NCBI GenBank assembly: GCA_027039465.1
Contig: JALWEA010000101.1
Coordinates: forward strand, 1-15,952
Origin: Calditrichia bacterium
GTDB lineage: Bacteria; Calditrichota; Calditrichia; Calditrichales; Calditrichaceae
Direction: 5' to 3'
DNA: 15,952 nucleotides
Under the pieces are notes generated by a model. That model ran no database searches. It was not told the DNA's origin and saw only the letters and a list, made by a program, of their open reading frames with translations. Position 1 is the stretch's first letter; each line of letters starts with the position of its first letter. The position numbers were made by a program, and so were the translations under genes. This document shows, in pieces, positions 8,007 through 15,870 of this stretch.

Positions 8007-9287
8007 ATGAGAAAAATATTTTGGCTCATCATATTTCTTGTTTTCGGATTACAAACGGTGAATGCCCAGCAGTTGGTGGAGGCGATTGCCGCCATTGTGG
8101 GTGATCAGATAATTCTAAAATCCGAGCTGGATCAGTTCGTGCAGAATTACATTGTGCAAAACAAGCTGGATATTACTCCCGGTTCGGAGGCCTACAACAA
8201 TTTGCGCAAAAAAATGTTGGGCGGTTTAATCGAACAAAAAGTGCTGTTAGCCAAAGCCAAAGCCGATACCATTACCGTGGACGACCAAATGCTTGATCAG
8301 CGCGTGGAAGAACGCATTAAATACATGATTCAACAAGTCGGCTCACAAGATAAACTCGAGAAGATCTTCGGCATGTCCATGAATCAGATCCGCAAAGATA
8401 CGCGCAAAATGATCAAAGAACAGTTGTTGGTGGAACAGGTTCGTGCCAAGAAATTTCGCGGCATGAAAGTTTCGCGGCGTGAAGTGGAAGCTTTTTACAA
8501 GATGTACAAAGACAGCCTGCCTGTGCGCCCGGCTACGGTGGATATCAGCCACATTTTAATGCAGGTAAAGCCTTCGGAAGAAGCGCAAATGAAAGCTTAC
8601 CAAAAGGCCGAGATGATTTTGAAAGAGCTAAAAGCCGGCGCCGATTTCGCTCAGTTGGCCAAAAAATATTCCGATGATCCCGCTTCCGCCAAACGCGGAG
8701 GCGACCTGGGCTGGACAAAGCGCGGGGATTTGGTTCCCGAATTTGAAAATGTGGCTTTCAAATTAAAAGACGGCGAAATTTCCGGGATCGTGCAAACCCA
8801 ATTTGGTTTTCATATCATTCAGCTTTTGGAACGGCGCGGCGAACGGATTCACACACGGCACATCTTAATTCGGGTGCAACCCACAAAGGCCGACGAAGAA
8901 AGGGTGGTTAAAGAGCTGGAAAACATTCGTCAACAGATTTTAAACGGCGCAAGCTTTGACAGCCTGGCTTTAAAATATTCCGATGACCCGAATGTTAAAA
9001 AAGACCACGGGCATTTGGGTGTTTTTGAACTGGATAAATTGCAGATTCCTCAATTTCGCGCCGTCCTTTCCAAAATGAAGCCCGGAGAGATCAGCGAACC
9101 GTTTAAAACGGAATACGGTTATCATATCGTTCGGTTGAATGCTTTTACTCCGGCCCATAAATTAACTTTAAAGGACGATTGGGAAGAAATTCAAAAATAT
9201 GCTTTGAATTATAAAATGCAAACAGAGTACCAAAAGTGGATCAAAGAGCTGGAAAAGCATATTTATATTAAAATAAACGAAACATGA
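8007..9287 (+). CDS. surA: SurA-like periplasmic chaperone with two parvulin domains
   Basis: SurA escorts unfolded outer-membrane proteins across the periplasm to the BAM complex. The protein is 426 residues from the ATG at 8007 (E. coli SurA is 428). A cleavable signal peptide ends at VNAQ. The SurA_N module (about 22-165) starts with EAIAAIVGDQIILKSELDQF, the family signature. Parvulin domain 1 (about 176-276) has ISHIL with His182, YSDDP at 221-225, GDLGW and GFHIIQL with His269. Domain 2 (about 279-378) has TRHIL with His285, YSDDP at 324-328, HGHLGVF and GYHIVRL with His373. Both domains look catalytically complete, unlike the lipoprotein neighbours. The gene starts 16 bases after the previous stop, as third member of the foldase operon. 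A periplasmic PrsA-like role is the main alternative, but the order SurA_N, PPIase, PPIase favours SurA. Confidence 0.9.
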   Translation: MRKIFWLIIFLVFGLQTVNAQQLVEAIAAIVGDQIILKSELDQFVQNYIVQNKLDITPGSEAYNNLRKKMLGGLIEQKVLLAKAKADTITVDDQMLDQRVEERIKYMIQQVGSQDKLEKIFGMSMNQIRKDTRKMIKEQLLVEQVRAKKFRGMKVSRREVEAFYKMYKDSLPVRPATVDISHILMQVKPSEEAQMKAYQKAEMILKELKAGADFAQLAKKYSDDPASAKRGGDLGWTKRGDLVPEFENVAFKLKDGEISGIVQTQFGFHIIQLLERRGERIHTRHILIRVQPTKADEERVVKELENIRQQILNGASFDSLALKYSDDPNVKKDHGHLGVFELDKLQIPQFRAVLSKMKPGEISEPFKTEYGYHIVRLNAFTPAHKLTLKDDWEEIQKYALNYKMQTEYQKWIKELEKHIYIKINET

Positions 9288-9290
9288 TGC

Positions 9291-10598
9291 ATGACCGAGC
9301 TAATTGTTTTCGAACCTTCGCCTACGCGGCAAAAGGTCATTAGGGAAGCGCTCAAAGCAATAAACGCACGTCCGGAAATGATTACGGACTTTGATGAATT
9401 TCATCACCGTCTGGAAAGCTCCGAAGGTCAGATCGCCTTTTTCGATTTGGATTTGCTTCCCGACGGCGTCCATAGTGCATCTAAAAGCAAGTTGAAATTT
9501 TGCCGTTCTTTTCATATTCTGATAGCCATATCGGAACAAAAAGAAGACGTACGTTTGATGTTTACTTTGCAAACGGGCATTCCGGTTGCTCCTTTGGATC
9601 GCCATTTAACGGAACATTTGTCCGTAATTTTCTCCCAGGCCGAACAATATTTGCGCGGATTGCGCCTGACCGATACGCAGGATGAAATTCAATTTATCGG
9701 CCAGCATCCGTCCATAAAAGAAGTTCTAAAAAAAGTGGATCTGATAGCCGACGCCGATGCAACGGTCTTGCTAACCGGAGATACGGGAAGCGGTAAGACG
9801 ATTTTGGCCAAATTGATTCACAACCGTTCTTCCCGCCGGAGCGAACCCTTTGTGCACATTAACTGCGCCGCCATCCCGGATCAGTTATTGGAAGCCGAAT
9901 TATTCGGTTACAAAAAAGGTGCCTTTACCGGGGCGATCAAAGACACCTGCGGTAAGTTCAAGGCTGCAGGCAAGGGAACGATCCTTCTGGATGAAATCGG
10001 CGAAATGCCGGTTCATTTGCAGGCCAAATTGTTAAAGGTCTTGGACGAAGGGCAGTACTATCCCATTGGCGGCACCCAACTTGAAACGGTCAATGCGCGT
10101 ATCATCGCGGCTACCAATAAAAATCTTTTCGAAGAAATGGCGCAGAAACGCTTCCGCATGGATTTGTTTTACCGATTGAATTCGTTTGAAATTCATATTC
10201 CGGCTTTGAAAGAGCGTAGGGAAGACATTCCCCTTCTTTTCAATTTTTACGTGGATATTCATATCAGAAAACAGAATATTCCCAAACCGCAAATTCAGTA
10301 TTCCGTTTACGAGGTTCTTCGTAATTACGATTGGCCCGGTAATGTGCGCGAACTGCAAAATTTGGTCGAAACGCTGATGTATTTTCAGCCGGAATATATC
10401 ACGCTCGAAATGCTTCCTCAGCGTTTCTTTTCGGAATTCTCTTCTAAAATAGTAAAAATGGGTGAAGAATTTTTACCTTTGGACGAAATTAAGAAAAGCT
10501 ATGCACGGTTTATTTTAGGGCACGTTCACAACAATAAGAGTAGAGCGGCCAAAATTTTAGGCGTGGATATTAAGACATTTAACAAATTAATTCGTTAG
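9291..10598 (+). CDS. Sigma-54-dependent transcriptional activator with a degenerate receiver-like N-terminus
   Basis: This 435-residue bacterial enhancer-binding protein uses ATP to remodel the closed complex of RNA polymerase with sigma-54. The AAA+ core (about 135-365) is complete: Walker A GDTGSGKT at 163-170, GAFTGA at 210-215 (the sigma-54 contact loop), Walker B LLDEIGEM with Asp234-Glu235, the RMDLFYRLNSFEI sensor region and WPGNVRELQNL. A Fis-type helix-turn-helix ends the protein (SRAAKILGVDIKTFNKLIR). Residues 1-125 look like a response-regulator receiver (LIVFEPSPTRQKVIREAL, FFDLDL with Asp52). Only one acidic residue remains where the family has a pair, and the conserved lysine is replaced in PVAPLDR, so ordinary phosphorylation is doubtful. 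The ATG lies 3 bases after the surA-like stop, implying co-transcription with the foldases. Target promoters are not evident here. Confidence 0.92.
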   Translation: MTELIVFEPSPTRQKVIREALKAINARPEMITDFDEFHHRLESSEGQIAFFDLDLLPDGVHSASKSKLKFCRSFHILIAISEQKEDVRLMFTLQTGIPVAPLDRHLTEHLSVIFSQAEQYLRGLRLTDTQDEIQFIGQHPSIKEVLKKVDLIADADATVLLTGDTGSGKTILAKLIHNRSSRRSEPFVHINCAAIPDQLLEAELFGYKKGAFTGAIKDTCGKFKAAGKGTILLDEIGEMPVHLQAKLLKVLDEGQYYPIGGTQLETVNARIIAATNKNLFEEMAQKRFRMDLFYRLNSFEIHIPALKERREDIPLLFNFYVDIHIRKQNIPKPQIQYSVYEVLRNYDWPGNVRELQNLVETLMYFQPEYITLEMLPQRFFSEFSSKIVKMGEEFLPLDEIKKSYARFILGHVHNNKSRAAKILGVDIKTFNKLIR

Positions 10599-10615
10599 TT
10601 TTAATCAACAAAAAT

Positions 10616-10619
10616 GGAG
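10616..10619 (+). promoter_or_regulatory. Ribosome binding site selecting the start at 10626
   Basis: GGAG at 10616-10619 is 6 bases before the ATG at 10626. The in-frame ATG at 10614 overlaps this site and has no purine-rich site upstream. The shorter protein (MASAIWRN at its start) is therefore preferred. Confidence 0.5.
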
Positions 10620-10625
10620 CATTTT

Positions 10626-12230
10626 ATGGCAAGTGCGATATGGCGTAATTTCCCGGTGATAAAGCACAAAATTATTAATCAGCTTCTTATGAAAACCCAT
10701 GCGGTACTAAGCCAGATTCAAAAAATAAGTTTTGAGCAGCAGGGAAGTAAAGAATTGCACAAAACGCTTTTACCGTTGTTAGTTGAATTGGCTTTTCCTT
10801 TGAAAAATGAAATCTTTGTGTTTAGCCATGAGCGCGGTAAAGGAGACCTTTGGTCCGATTTGTTAAATTCCGGTACCGTTAAGATGAAGGGCACCAATAA
10901 GCTGGAGATTTTTTTGGATCATGATCCGGCCATTAAAATTACAAATTTGGCCAAGTATTTTACCTCCCCCTTTGCGGTGGATGCTTCGGGCGGCATTGCT
11001 TTTAAATTAAACCATCAATATGATTATTTATTTCTCTACAAAAGAGCGGACGAATTTGTCAAATCCTATTTTGATGTTTTATTTAATACATTTTCAGCGC
11101 TTTCGAAATTTTTAACGGTGAATGATGAAAATGCTACGTTGAAAGAACAAATCGAGCTTCTTAAGAAACAGATTATCGAAATAAATGACCGTTTAACCGA
11201 TGCGGAAAAAAATCTGAAACGACGTTTACATGAAATCGATCAACTGTTTCAGGTAAGTAACGAATTATTCGGGATGGTTGACCGCGAAAATTTAATCAAT
11301 ACCGCTTTGCTGATTATTGTCGGGCAATTAGGGGCTGACAGTACATTTGCACTGTTCCTGAACGAAGAGACAGATACCTATTCGGAATTCTATTCCAAAG
11401 GTTTCGGGATAGAACAGCAAAATTTTGAAATCGATAAGAATCATCCGCTCATTATTTATTTTCGCGAGGGCGGCGATATTTTGTTTTATGAAGATATCCA
11501 ATTCAAGAGCGGTAAAAACGATATTTTACCTTTCTTTCAAGAAACCAAAGCTCAAATGGTTGCGCCGTTAATGATTGACGGGCAGTTAATCGGTATTTTG
11601 GGCTGCGGAGAGAAACTGTTCGGCGGTACGTATGATTCCATTGATAAACGTATTTTTCGCGTTTTGATGAATACAATTACTTTAGCCTTTAAAAATCAAT
11701 CATTGTATCAAAAAGTATCGGAAGAATCGTTTTTGGATGAGAATACGGGTTTGCCGAATGCGAGATATTTTGAAAAACGAATGGATGAAGAAAAAAGTCG
11801 TGCCAAACGTCAGAAAAGTAGTTTGGGGCTGTTTATCATTCGGCCAGTGGAAGCGGATATGCTTCTGAAAAATTTAGACAGAAACAATATTCAATCCATT
11901 GAACGCAAGGTTACGAAAAAATTGCAACCCATTGTGCGCATGCAGGATTTTCTGGCATTAATTGCTCCGACGACTTTTGCATTGGTTGCTCCTGGAATCG
12001 AAGAAGAAGCCATGTTTTCGGTTGTTGATCGGGTCAAAAAGGCTCTGGAGCCGTTTGCCGTTGATGAGAAAATCCATCCGGACCGCGAGCTTCATTTCGA
12101 AGTTGAAAAATACATTTATCCTCAAAAGGAAGTTGAATTCGAAGTCATTCTCAATCAATATCTGAAAAAAGATGAAGAAGAAAAACAGGATGGCGAGGAT
12201 TTGCTTACCGATTTGGATTTTAACTTTTAA
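10626..12230 (+). CDS. GAF-domain protein with a catalytically dead GGDEF-like domain
   Basis: The protein has 534 residues from the ATG at 10626 and is predicted cytoplasmic, with no signal or membrane segment. Residues 1-165 form an N-terminal domain I cannot name. A coiled coil runs about 170-210 (NATLKEQIELLKKQIIEIN), followed by a GAF sensor domain (about 215-360; QLGADSTFALFLNEETD, VAPLMIDGQLIGILGCGE). Residues about 365-515 follow a diguanylate cyclase plan, starting DENTGLPNARYFEKRM at 371. At the position of GGDEF the sequence is APTTF (447-451) within LIAPTTFALVAPG. The catalytic and metal-binding residues are gone, so c-di-GMP synthesis is very unlikely and a binding or dimerisation role is more plausible. 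The tail is strongly acidic (KKDEEEKQDGEDLLTDLD). The gene starts 27 bases after the sigma-54 activator, so the two are probably co-transcribed. The GGDEF relationship is inferred from the flanking motifs and should be tested. Confidence 0.75.
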   Translation: MASAIWRNFPVIKHKIINQLLMKTHAVLSQIQKISFEQQGSKELHKTLLPLLVELAFPLKNEIFVFSHERGKGDLWSDLLNSGTVKMKGTNKLEIFLDHDPAIKITNLAKYFTSPFAVDASGGIAFKLNHQYDYLFLYKRADEFVKSYFDVLFNTFSALSKFLTVNDENATLKEQIELLKKQIIEINDRLTDAEKNLKRRLHEIDQLFQVSNELFGMVDRENLINTALLIIVGQLGADSTFALFLNEETDTYSEFYSKGFGIEQQNFEIDKNHPLIIYFREGGDILFYEDIQFKSGKNDILPFFQETKAQMVAPLMIDGQLIGILGCGEKLFGGTYDSIDKRIFRVLMNTITLAFKNQSLYQKVSEESFLDENTGLPNARYFEKRMDEEKSRAKRQKSSLGLFIIRPVEADMLLKNLDRNNIQSIERKVTKKLQPIVRMQDFLALIAPTTFALVAPGIEEEAMFSVVDRVKKALEPFAVDEKIHPDRELHFEVEKYIYPQKEVEFEVILNQYLKKDEEEKQDGEDLLTDLDFNF

Positions 12231-12244
12231 AATTTAACAACTTA

Positions 12245-12273
12245 TTGCCTTTTTGCCGAATTCGTTGTATTAT
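12245..12273 (+). promoter_or_regulatory. Possible sigma-70-type promoter for the TPR/HD-GYP pair
   Basis: TTGCCT at 12245-12250 is separated by 17 bases from TATTAT at 12268-12273, in the 98-base gap before the TPR gene, 55 bases upstream of its ATG. Spacing and hexamers fit the general bacterial consensus. FCB promoters can differ, so this is only a candidate. Confidence 0.35.
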
Positions 12274-12328
12274 AAGAAATGATTAAAGAAATACAACCCA
12301 TTCTCTATCGACTTTTTGAGGATTCACT

Positions 12329-13477
12329 ATGTCGGACATTGGTTACAATGACAATGTAGTCGTTGGCGATCGTACCTTTCACATTCAAACGGCTACGAAT
12401 AAATCCAAAGGCGTGGTGCGTTGCGAAGTATTTGAAAAAGGTCGCCTGATTACCACACGCGAAATCAAATATGAACGCAGAAAAAAAGCACAAGCCGAAA
12501 CATCCGAAGACCATATCCATTCTTTTGTTAAAGATGTTCATCTTTCGACGGTAGACGAGTTAAAATTTCTGTTTAAAGTTGCTCAACGGATCAACAAGGC
12601 TCCCAGCACATCGTCTCTGATAAAATTAGGATTGCTTTTTTTAAAACATAATCTGATAAACGATGCGATTAAAACTTTTAAGAAGGTATTAAGCATCGAG
12701 CCCACATCGAATCGGGCAATGATCTTATTGGCATCTACCTATATTCGTTTAAATCGAAATGATGCAGCCATCGAGCTTTTGGAAAGAGTGGTTAAGTCCG
12801 GTTATTCCTACGCCGATGTTTACAATAAATTGGGCCTGGCTTTTCTCAATAAAAAGAATTATTCAAAAGCATTGAATTTTTTCCAAGAAGCTTTGCGTAT
12901 TAATCCGTCTTACGGCGAAGCCCAATACAATGCCGCTATTGCCTATTTGCAAAGTATTCCAAGTGAACGGAACAGCACCTTTTTGCCGCCGCCTTCCATC
13001 AGAGTTGAGCGCGCCAGGCAACTGTTGCAAAAAGTACGCATGCAAAACAAAATGTTTGATGAGAAGATTGAAAAGGAAATCGATCAGTTATTGGATCGCA
13101 ATGAATTTTTACAAGCCGTGCAAATTTTGCAAAACCAACGTGATCGATTATTCCCCATGGACACGACCGGTTTAATCAGCACAAGTTTTTATCTGAAATT
13201 TATGTACGATGGCGTGCGTTTAACGGAAAAAGAAATCAAACAATACGAGCAGGAATTGAAAGACGCGATTGAAGTTAAACCGGAATATGCCGATTTATGG
13301 AATAGCTTAGGCATTGTACATTTGATCCAGTGCCGAAATTTATTTTTACAGGCGCTGAACGAATTCGATCGTGCTTTGGAAATCAATCCGTCCTATGAAA
13401 AAGCATTGAAAAATAAGAAATTGGTGGAAAACGACGGCAAAGAATTTTTAATTTTGTTAAGAGCGATTTTAAAATGA
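12329..13477 (+). CDS. TPR protein with an N-terminal GDRTFHIQT module
   Basis: The protein has 382 residues, no signal peptide, and is probably cytoplasmic. Residues 1-50 form a small beta-rich module (IGYNDNVVVGDRTFHIQT, then GVVRCEVFEKGRLITTREI). Similar short modules occur at the start of uncharacterised, often TPR-containing, proteins in several phyla; I know no assigned function. After a linker, TPR units lie at about 96-128 (INDAIKTFKKVLSIEPTS), 129-161 (NDAAIELLERVV) and 162-195 (YSKALNFFQEALRINPS). Another unit lies at about 320-366 (FLQALNEFDRALEINPS), separated by a helical stretch containing a PPPSIRVERARQLL segment. GAGGA lies 6 bases before the ATG. The stop codon overlaps the next ATG (ATGA), so this protein is made together with the HD-GYP protein and may be its adaptor or partner. 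That pairing is inference from overlap. Confidence 0.8.
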   Translation: MSDIGYNDNVVVGDRTFHIQTATNKSKGVVRCEVFEKGRLITTREIKYERRKKAQAETSEDHIHSFVKDVHLSTVDELKFLFKVAQRINKAPSTSSLIKLGLLFLKHNLINDAIKTFKKVLSIEPTSNRAMILLASTYIRLNRNDAAIELLERVVKSGYSYADVYNKLGLAFLNKKNYSKALNFFQEALRINPSYGEAQYNAAIAYLQSIPSERNSTFLPPPSIRVERARQLLQKVRMQNKMFDEKIEKEIDQLLDRNEFLQAVQILQNQRDRLFPMDTTGLISTSFYLKFMYDGVRLTEKEIKQYEQELKDAIEVKPEYADLWNSLGIVHLIQCRNLFLQALNEFDRALEINPSYEKALKNKKLVENDGKEFLILLRAILK

Positions 13478-15219
13478 AGCCCTTTAATGCAACCGACTTG
13501 CTCAAGAAACGGAAATTCCTTTTTGTGGCGGCTAATGTGCTGGCGATCGGAGCGGGAGCGGCTTTAATTATTTTCCCTCCCGCGCAGGCCAACATGGGGC
13601 TACTGACTTATCTGTTAACGGGCATTGGGCTCCAAATAGCGGGATTGTTTGGCTGGTTGCTACTTGCCAAAGGGAAGAAGTTCCCGGAATCTCCTGCAAA
13701 TGTGCTTTTCTATTTTAATTTGGCGCTGGCCTATTTTTTAGAATTCCCGTTTTCCGCAGGCTCCGTCTTTTTTTTGATCATCCCGGGTTCCCTGCTGATG
13801 GCGGCGGCGCTTATTCTTTCCAAAAAGAACATAATTCGAATATCCGTGACAACACTGGTTTTTTTAGTTACGAGCACGCTGTTTTTCAGCCTGAATGGCA
13901 CCTTGCTCTCAGCGGTGCCTCACGTAATTACGCAACTGCTTCTTTTTACGGCTGTCATTCTCTTAATTTACCGGGCAAGGCAATCCGTTTTTTATATTGA
14001 AAAAGAAAATCGATGGTTAAAATCTCATTTGGCTAAAGCGCAAAAAGAAAGTAAAAGTTTAAAACAACGCTTAGTGGTGCTGCAGCAAGGCAGTGAAAAC
14101 TTGAGCAAGGATGTCAAACGACGCGAAATCGAAATCCAAAATATTCTTACGCTCAGCGAACAGATGAACCTTGGGAAGGATTCCAAAGATGTTTTGCGTT
14201 CTTTTTTGCTGACGGCCTTAGGGCAGATGGGCAGTATGCATGCGTTTGTTATGGCTAGGGAGAGCAAAAGTCAGAACTACTGGGAAATTATCGTGCAAAA
14301 GGGGCTGCGTTCCATGCACTCGGAGGATGTGCGCATGTATCTTGACGGCAATTTTATTTCATTGCTGCGTTCGGTGCGCGAGCCCGTTTACATTAAGGAA
14401 ATGCCCAAAGATAATCTGTTCTCCGATGAGCTTGATTTTTTGAACCGTTTTGCGGAAGATGTGATTTGCCCCATCTTTGTTCATACCCGTTTAATAGGCC
14501 TGGTGGCCTTCGGGCCTAAAATTTCGGGACGCGATTTTAGCAAAGAAGATTTTAATTTGATTTCAATTGTTGCCAATCAAAGTGCTTTCGTTCTGGATCA
14601 GGTTCAAAAGGCGGATGATTACCGTGATCAGTTCTCGCGCACGGTGCGCGCCATGCTTTATGCACTTGAGGCAAAATATATGTTCACCCGAGGTCACTTA
14701 TTGCGCACAACCAATTACGTAACAATGACCGCTCGCAGGCTCGGGTTCTCCGGAAATGAAGTTAAGCAAATGAGTATGGGTAGTATTTTACATGATATCG
14801 GTAAAACGGCGGTACGGGATAAGTATTTGCTTTATGATGGCTCTCTCAGTAACACCGATAAGGATTTAAGGGTTAAAGAACGTATTTTGACGCATGCCAT
14901 AGAAGGGGGTAAAATTTTAAAAGCTGCCGGTTTTAGCGGAACATTGGTAGACATGGCTTTGCACCATCATGAATATTACAACGGTCAAGGCTTCCCCGAT
15001 CGATTGGCCGGAGATGAAATCCCCATACAAACAAGAATCTTGGCCGCCTGTAATGCTTATGATGCGATGACCTCGGATCGACCTTACCGCAAAGCTCTTT
15101 CCAAACAGGTGGCGATGAACGTGATGGAACAACAAGCCGGCCAGCAATTTGATCCCGAAGTGGTAAAAGCATTTTTGGATGTACTCAAACGCACCGACAC
15201 GCAACCGATGTATCATTAA
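13474..15219 (+). CDS. Membrane-bound GAF and HD-GYP domain protein (possible c-di-GMP phosphodiesterase)
   Basis: This 581-residue protein is of the class that hydrolyses cyclic di-GMP to GMP. About six hydrophobic segments (roughly 14-34, 40-62, 73-90, 94-115, 122-140 and 148-167) anchor it in the inner membrane. A coiled coil follows at about 175-220 and a GAF domain at about 226-385 (CPIFVHTRLIGLVAFGPK). The HD-GYP domain occupies about 390-575. Visible motifs are TRGHLLRTTNYV, LHDIGKTAV with His440-Asp441, THAIEGGKIL with His474, HHHEYYNGQGFP at 497-508, GDEIPIQTRIL and NAYDAMTSDRPYRKAL from 527. Two departures from consensus are GFP (506-508) in place of GYP, and Asn527 where an aspartate metal ligand normally precedes the AYDAM segment. 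Most ligands remain, so reduced activity or a sensor role are both possible. The start overlaps the TPR gene by 4 bases. No strong ribosome site precedes it, consistent with coupled translation. Confidence 0.9.
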   Translation: MKPFNATDLLKKRKFLFVAANVLAIGAGAALIIFPPAQANMGLLTYLLTGIGLQIAGLFGWLLLAKGKKFPESPANVLFYFNLALAYFLEFPFSAGSVFFLIIPGSLLMAAALILSKKNIIRISVTTLVFLVTSTLFFSLNGTLLSAVPHVITQLLLFTAVILLIYRARQSVFYIEKENRWLKSHLAKAQKESKSLKQRLVVLQQGSENLSKDVKRREIEIQNILTLSEQMNLGKDSKDVLRSFLLTALGQMGSMHAFVMARESKSQNYWEIIVQKGLRSMHSEDVRMYLDGNFISLLRSVREPVYIKEMPKDNLFSDELDFLNRFAEDVICPIFVHTRLIGLVAFGPKISGRDFSKEDFNLISIVANQSAFVLDQVQKADDYRDQFSRTVRAMLYALEAKYMFTRGHLLRTTNYVTMTARRLGFSGNEVKQMSMGSILHDIGKTAVRDKYLLYDGSLSNTDKDLRVKERILTHAIEGGKILKAAGFSGTLVDMALHHHEYYNGQGFPDRLAGDEIPIQTRILAACNAYDAMTSDRPYRKALSKQVAMNVMEQQAGQQFDPEVVKAFLDVLKRTDTQPMYH

Positions 15220-15293
15220 GTACGGATTGGATTAGCACGTTTTTCAATTTACTGTGCCTTATATCACCGAAATTTCTCCGGTTCTATCCGATA

Positions 15294-15350
15294 TTGATTT
15301 AACTAATTGATTTTTATGATAAGTATGATTACATAAAATAAGAGTAGGAG
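15294..15350 (+). promoter_or_regulatory. Possible promoter and clear ribosome site before the exported-protein genes
   Basis: The 137-base gap after the HD-GYP gene contains TTGATT 15294-15299 and TATGAT 15315-15320, 15 bases apart, which is a weak promoter match. TTGATT and TATGAT each recur once nearby (15307 and 15324). AGGAG at 15346-15350 lies 6 bases before the ATG at 15357 and is a clear ribosome site. No convincing terminator was found; the small inverted repeat at 15266-15282 has only four pairs and no T-run. Confidence 0.3.
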
Positions 15351-15356
15351 CGGCTC

Positions 15357-15851
15357 ATGCCTAAGATGTTTCAGCATCGTATAATTTTTTTAATCATTTT
15401 CTTCCCCTTATTTTTATTCGCTCAATCCATTGCTTTGAAGACTGATATATTGCCCGAGAAGAATACGGATCATAGTTTCCGGTTAACTTTACAGTTCCGG
15501 ACGACTCCGCAAATAGTGCAAGGGATTGCTTTGCGCTTTTCGCAAAAGGAACGCGTTTTCCCGGAAAAGATATTGGTGAATGGCCAAAGTGTGTGGCTGA
15601 AGCAATCTCGCAAAATTCCTCAAAAAAACAATGTTGTGCATTGGTTCTACGCCGATTCTCTGCTGGAGCTGCGTTTTAATAACCGATGGCTAAAATCGGG
15701 TGCAAGCCTTGTTTTAAATTTACATTTAAATGAATTACAAGCGACTCAAAAGAACCTTGTTGTAGGATTGTTGCCATTGAATGCATCGGCAGGAAACAAT
15801 ACTTTCTTGGCTCAAAAAGCCATACCATTACCCAAGAACCCACAAAAATAA
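15357..15851 (+). CDS. Exported protein of unknown function
   Basis: The protein has 164 residues. A Sec signal peptide is evident: a basic start MPKMFQHR, a hydrophobic core and a likely cut after LFAQ near residue 23. The mature part (~140 residues) has alternating hydrophobic strands (FRLTLQFRT, IVQGIALRFS, LVLNLHLNEL) and few helices, as expected for a single beta-sandwich domain. There are no cysteines and no catalytic motif I recognise. It has no type A sorting tail and ends in a proline- and lysine-rich segment (KAIPLPKNPQK). A beta-sandwich binding or structural role would fit, and a cohesin-like fold is one untested idea. It is 19 bases upstream of another signal-peptide gene, so the two probably form a secreted pair or the start of an extracellular operon. 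Confidence 0.7.
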   Translation: MPKMFQHRIIFLIIFFPLFLFAQSIALKTDILPEKNTDHSFRLTLQFRTTPQIVQGIALRFSQKERVFPEKILVNGQSVWLKQSRKIPQKNNVVHWFYADSLLELRFNNRWLKSGASLVLNLHLNELQATQKNLVVGLLPLNASAGNNTFLAQKAIPLPKNPQK

Positions 15852-15870
15852 ATGTTAAGGTAAAAGAATT

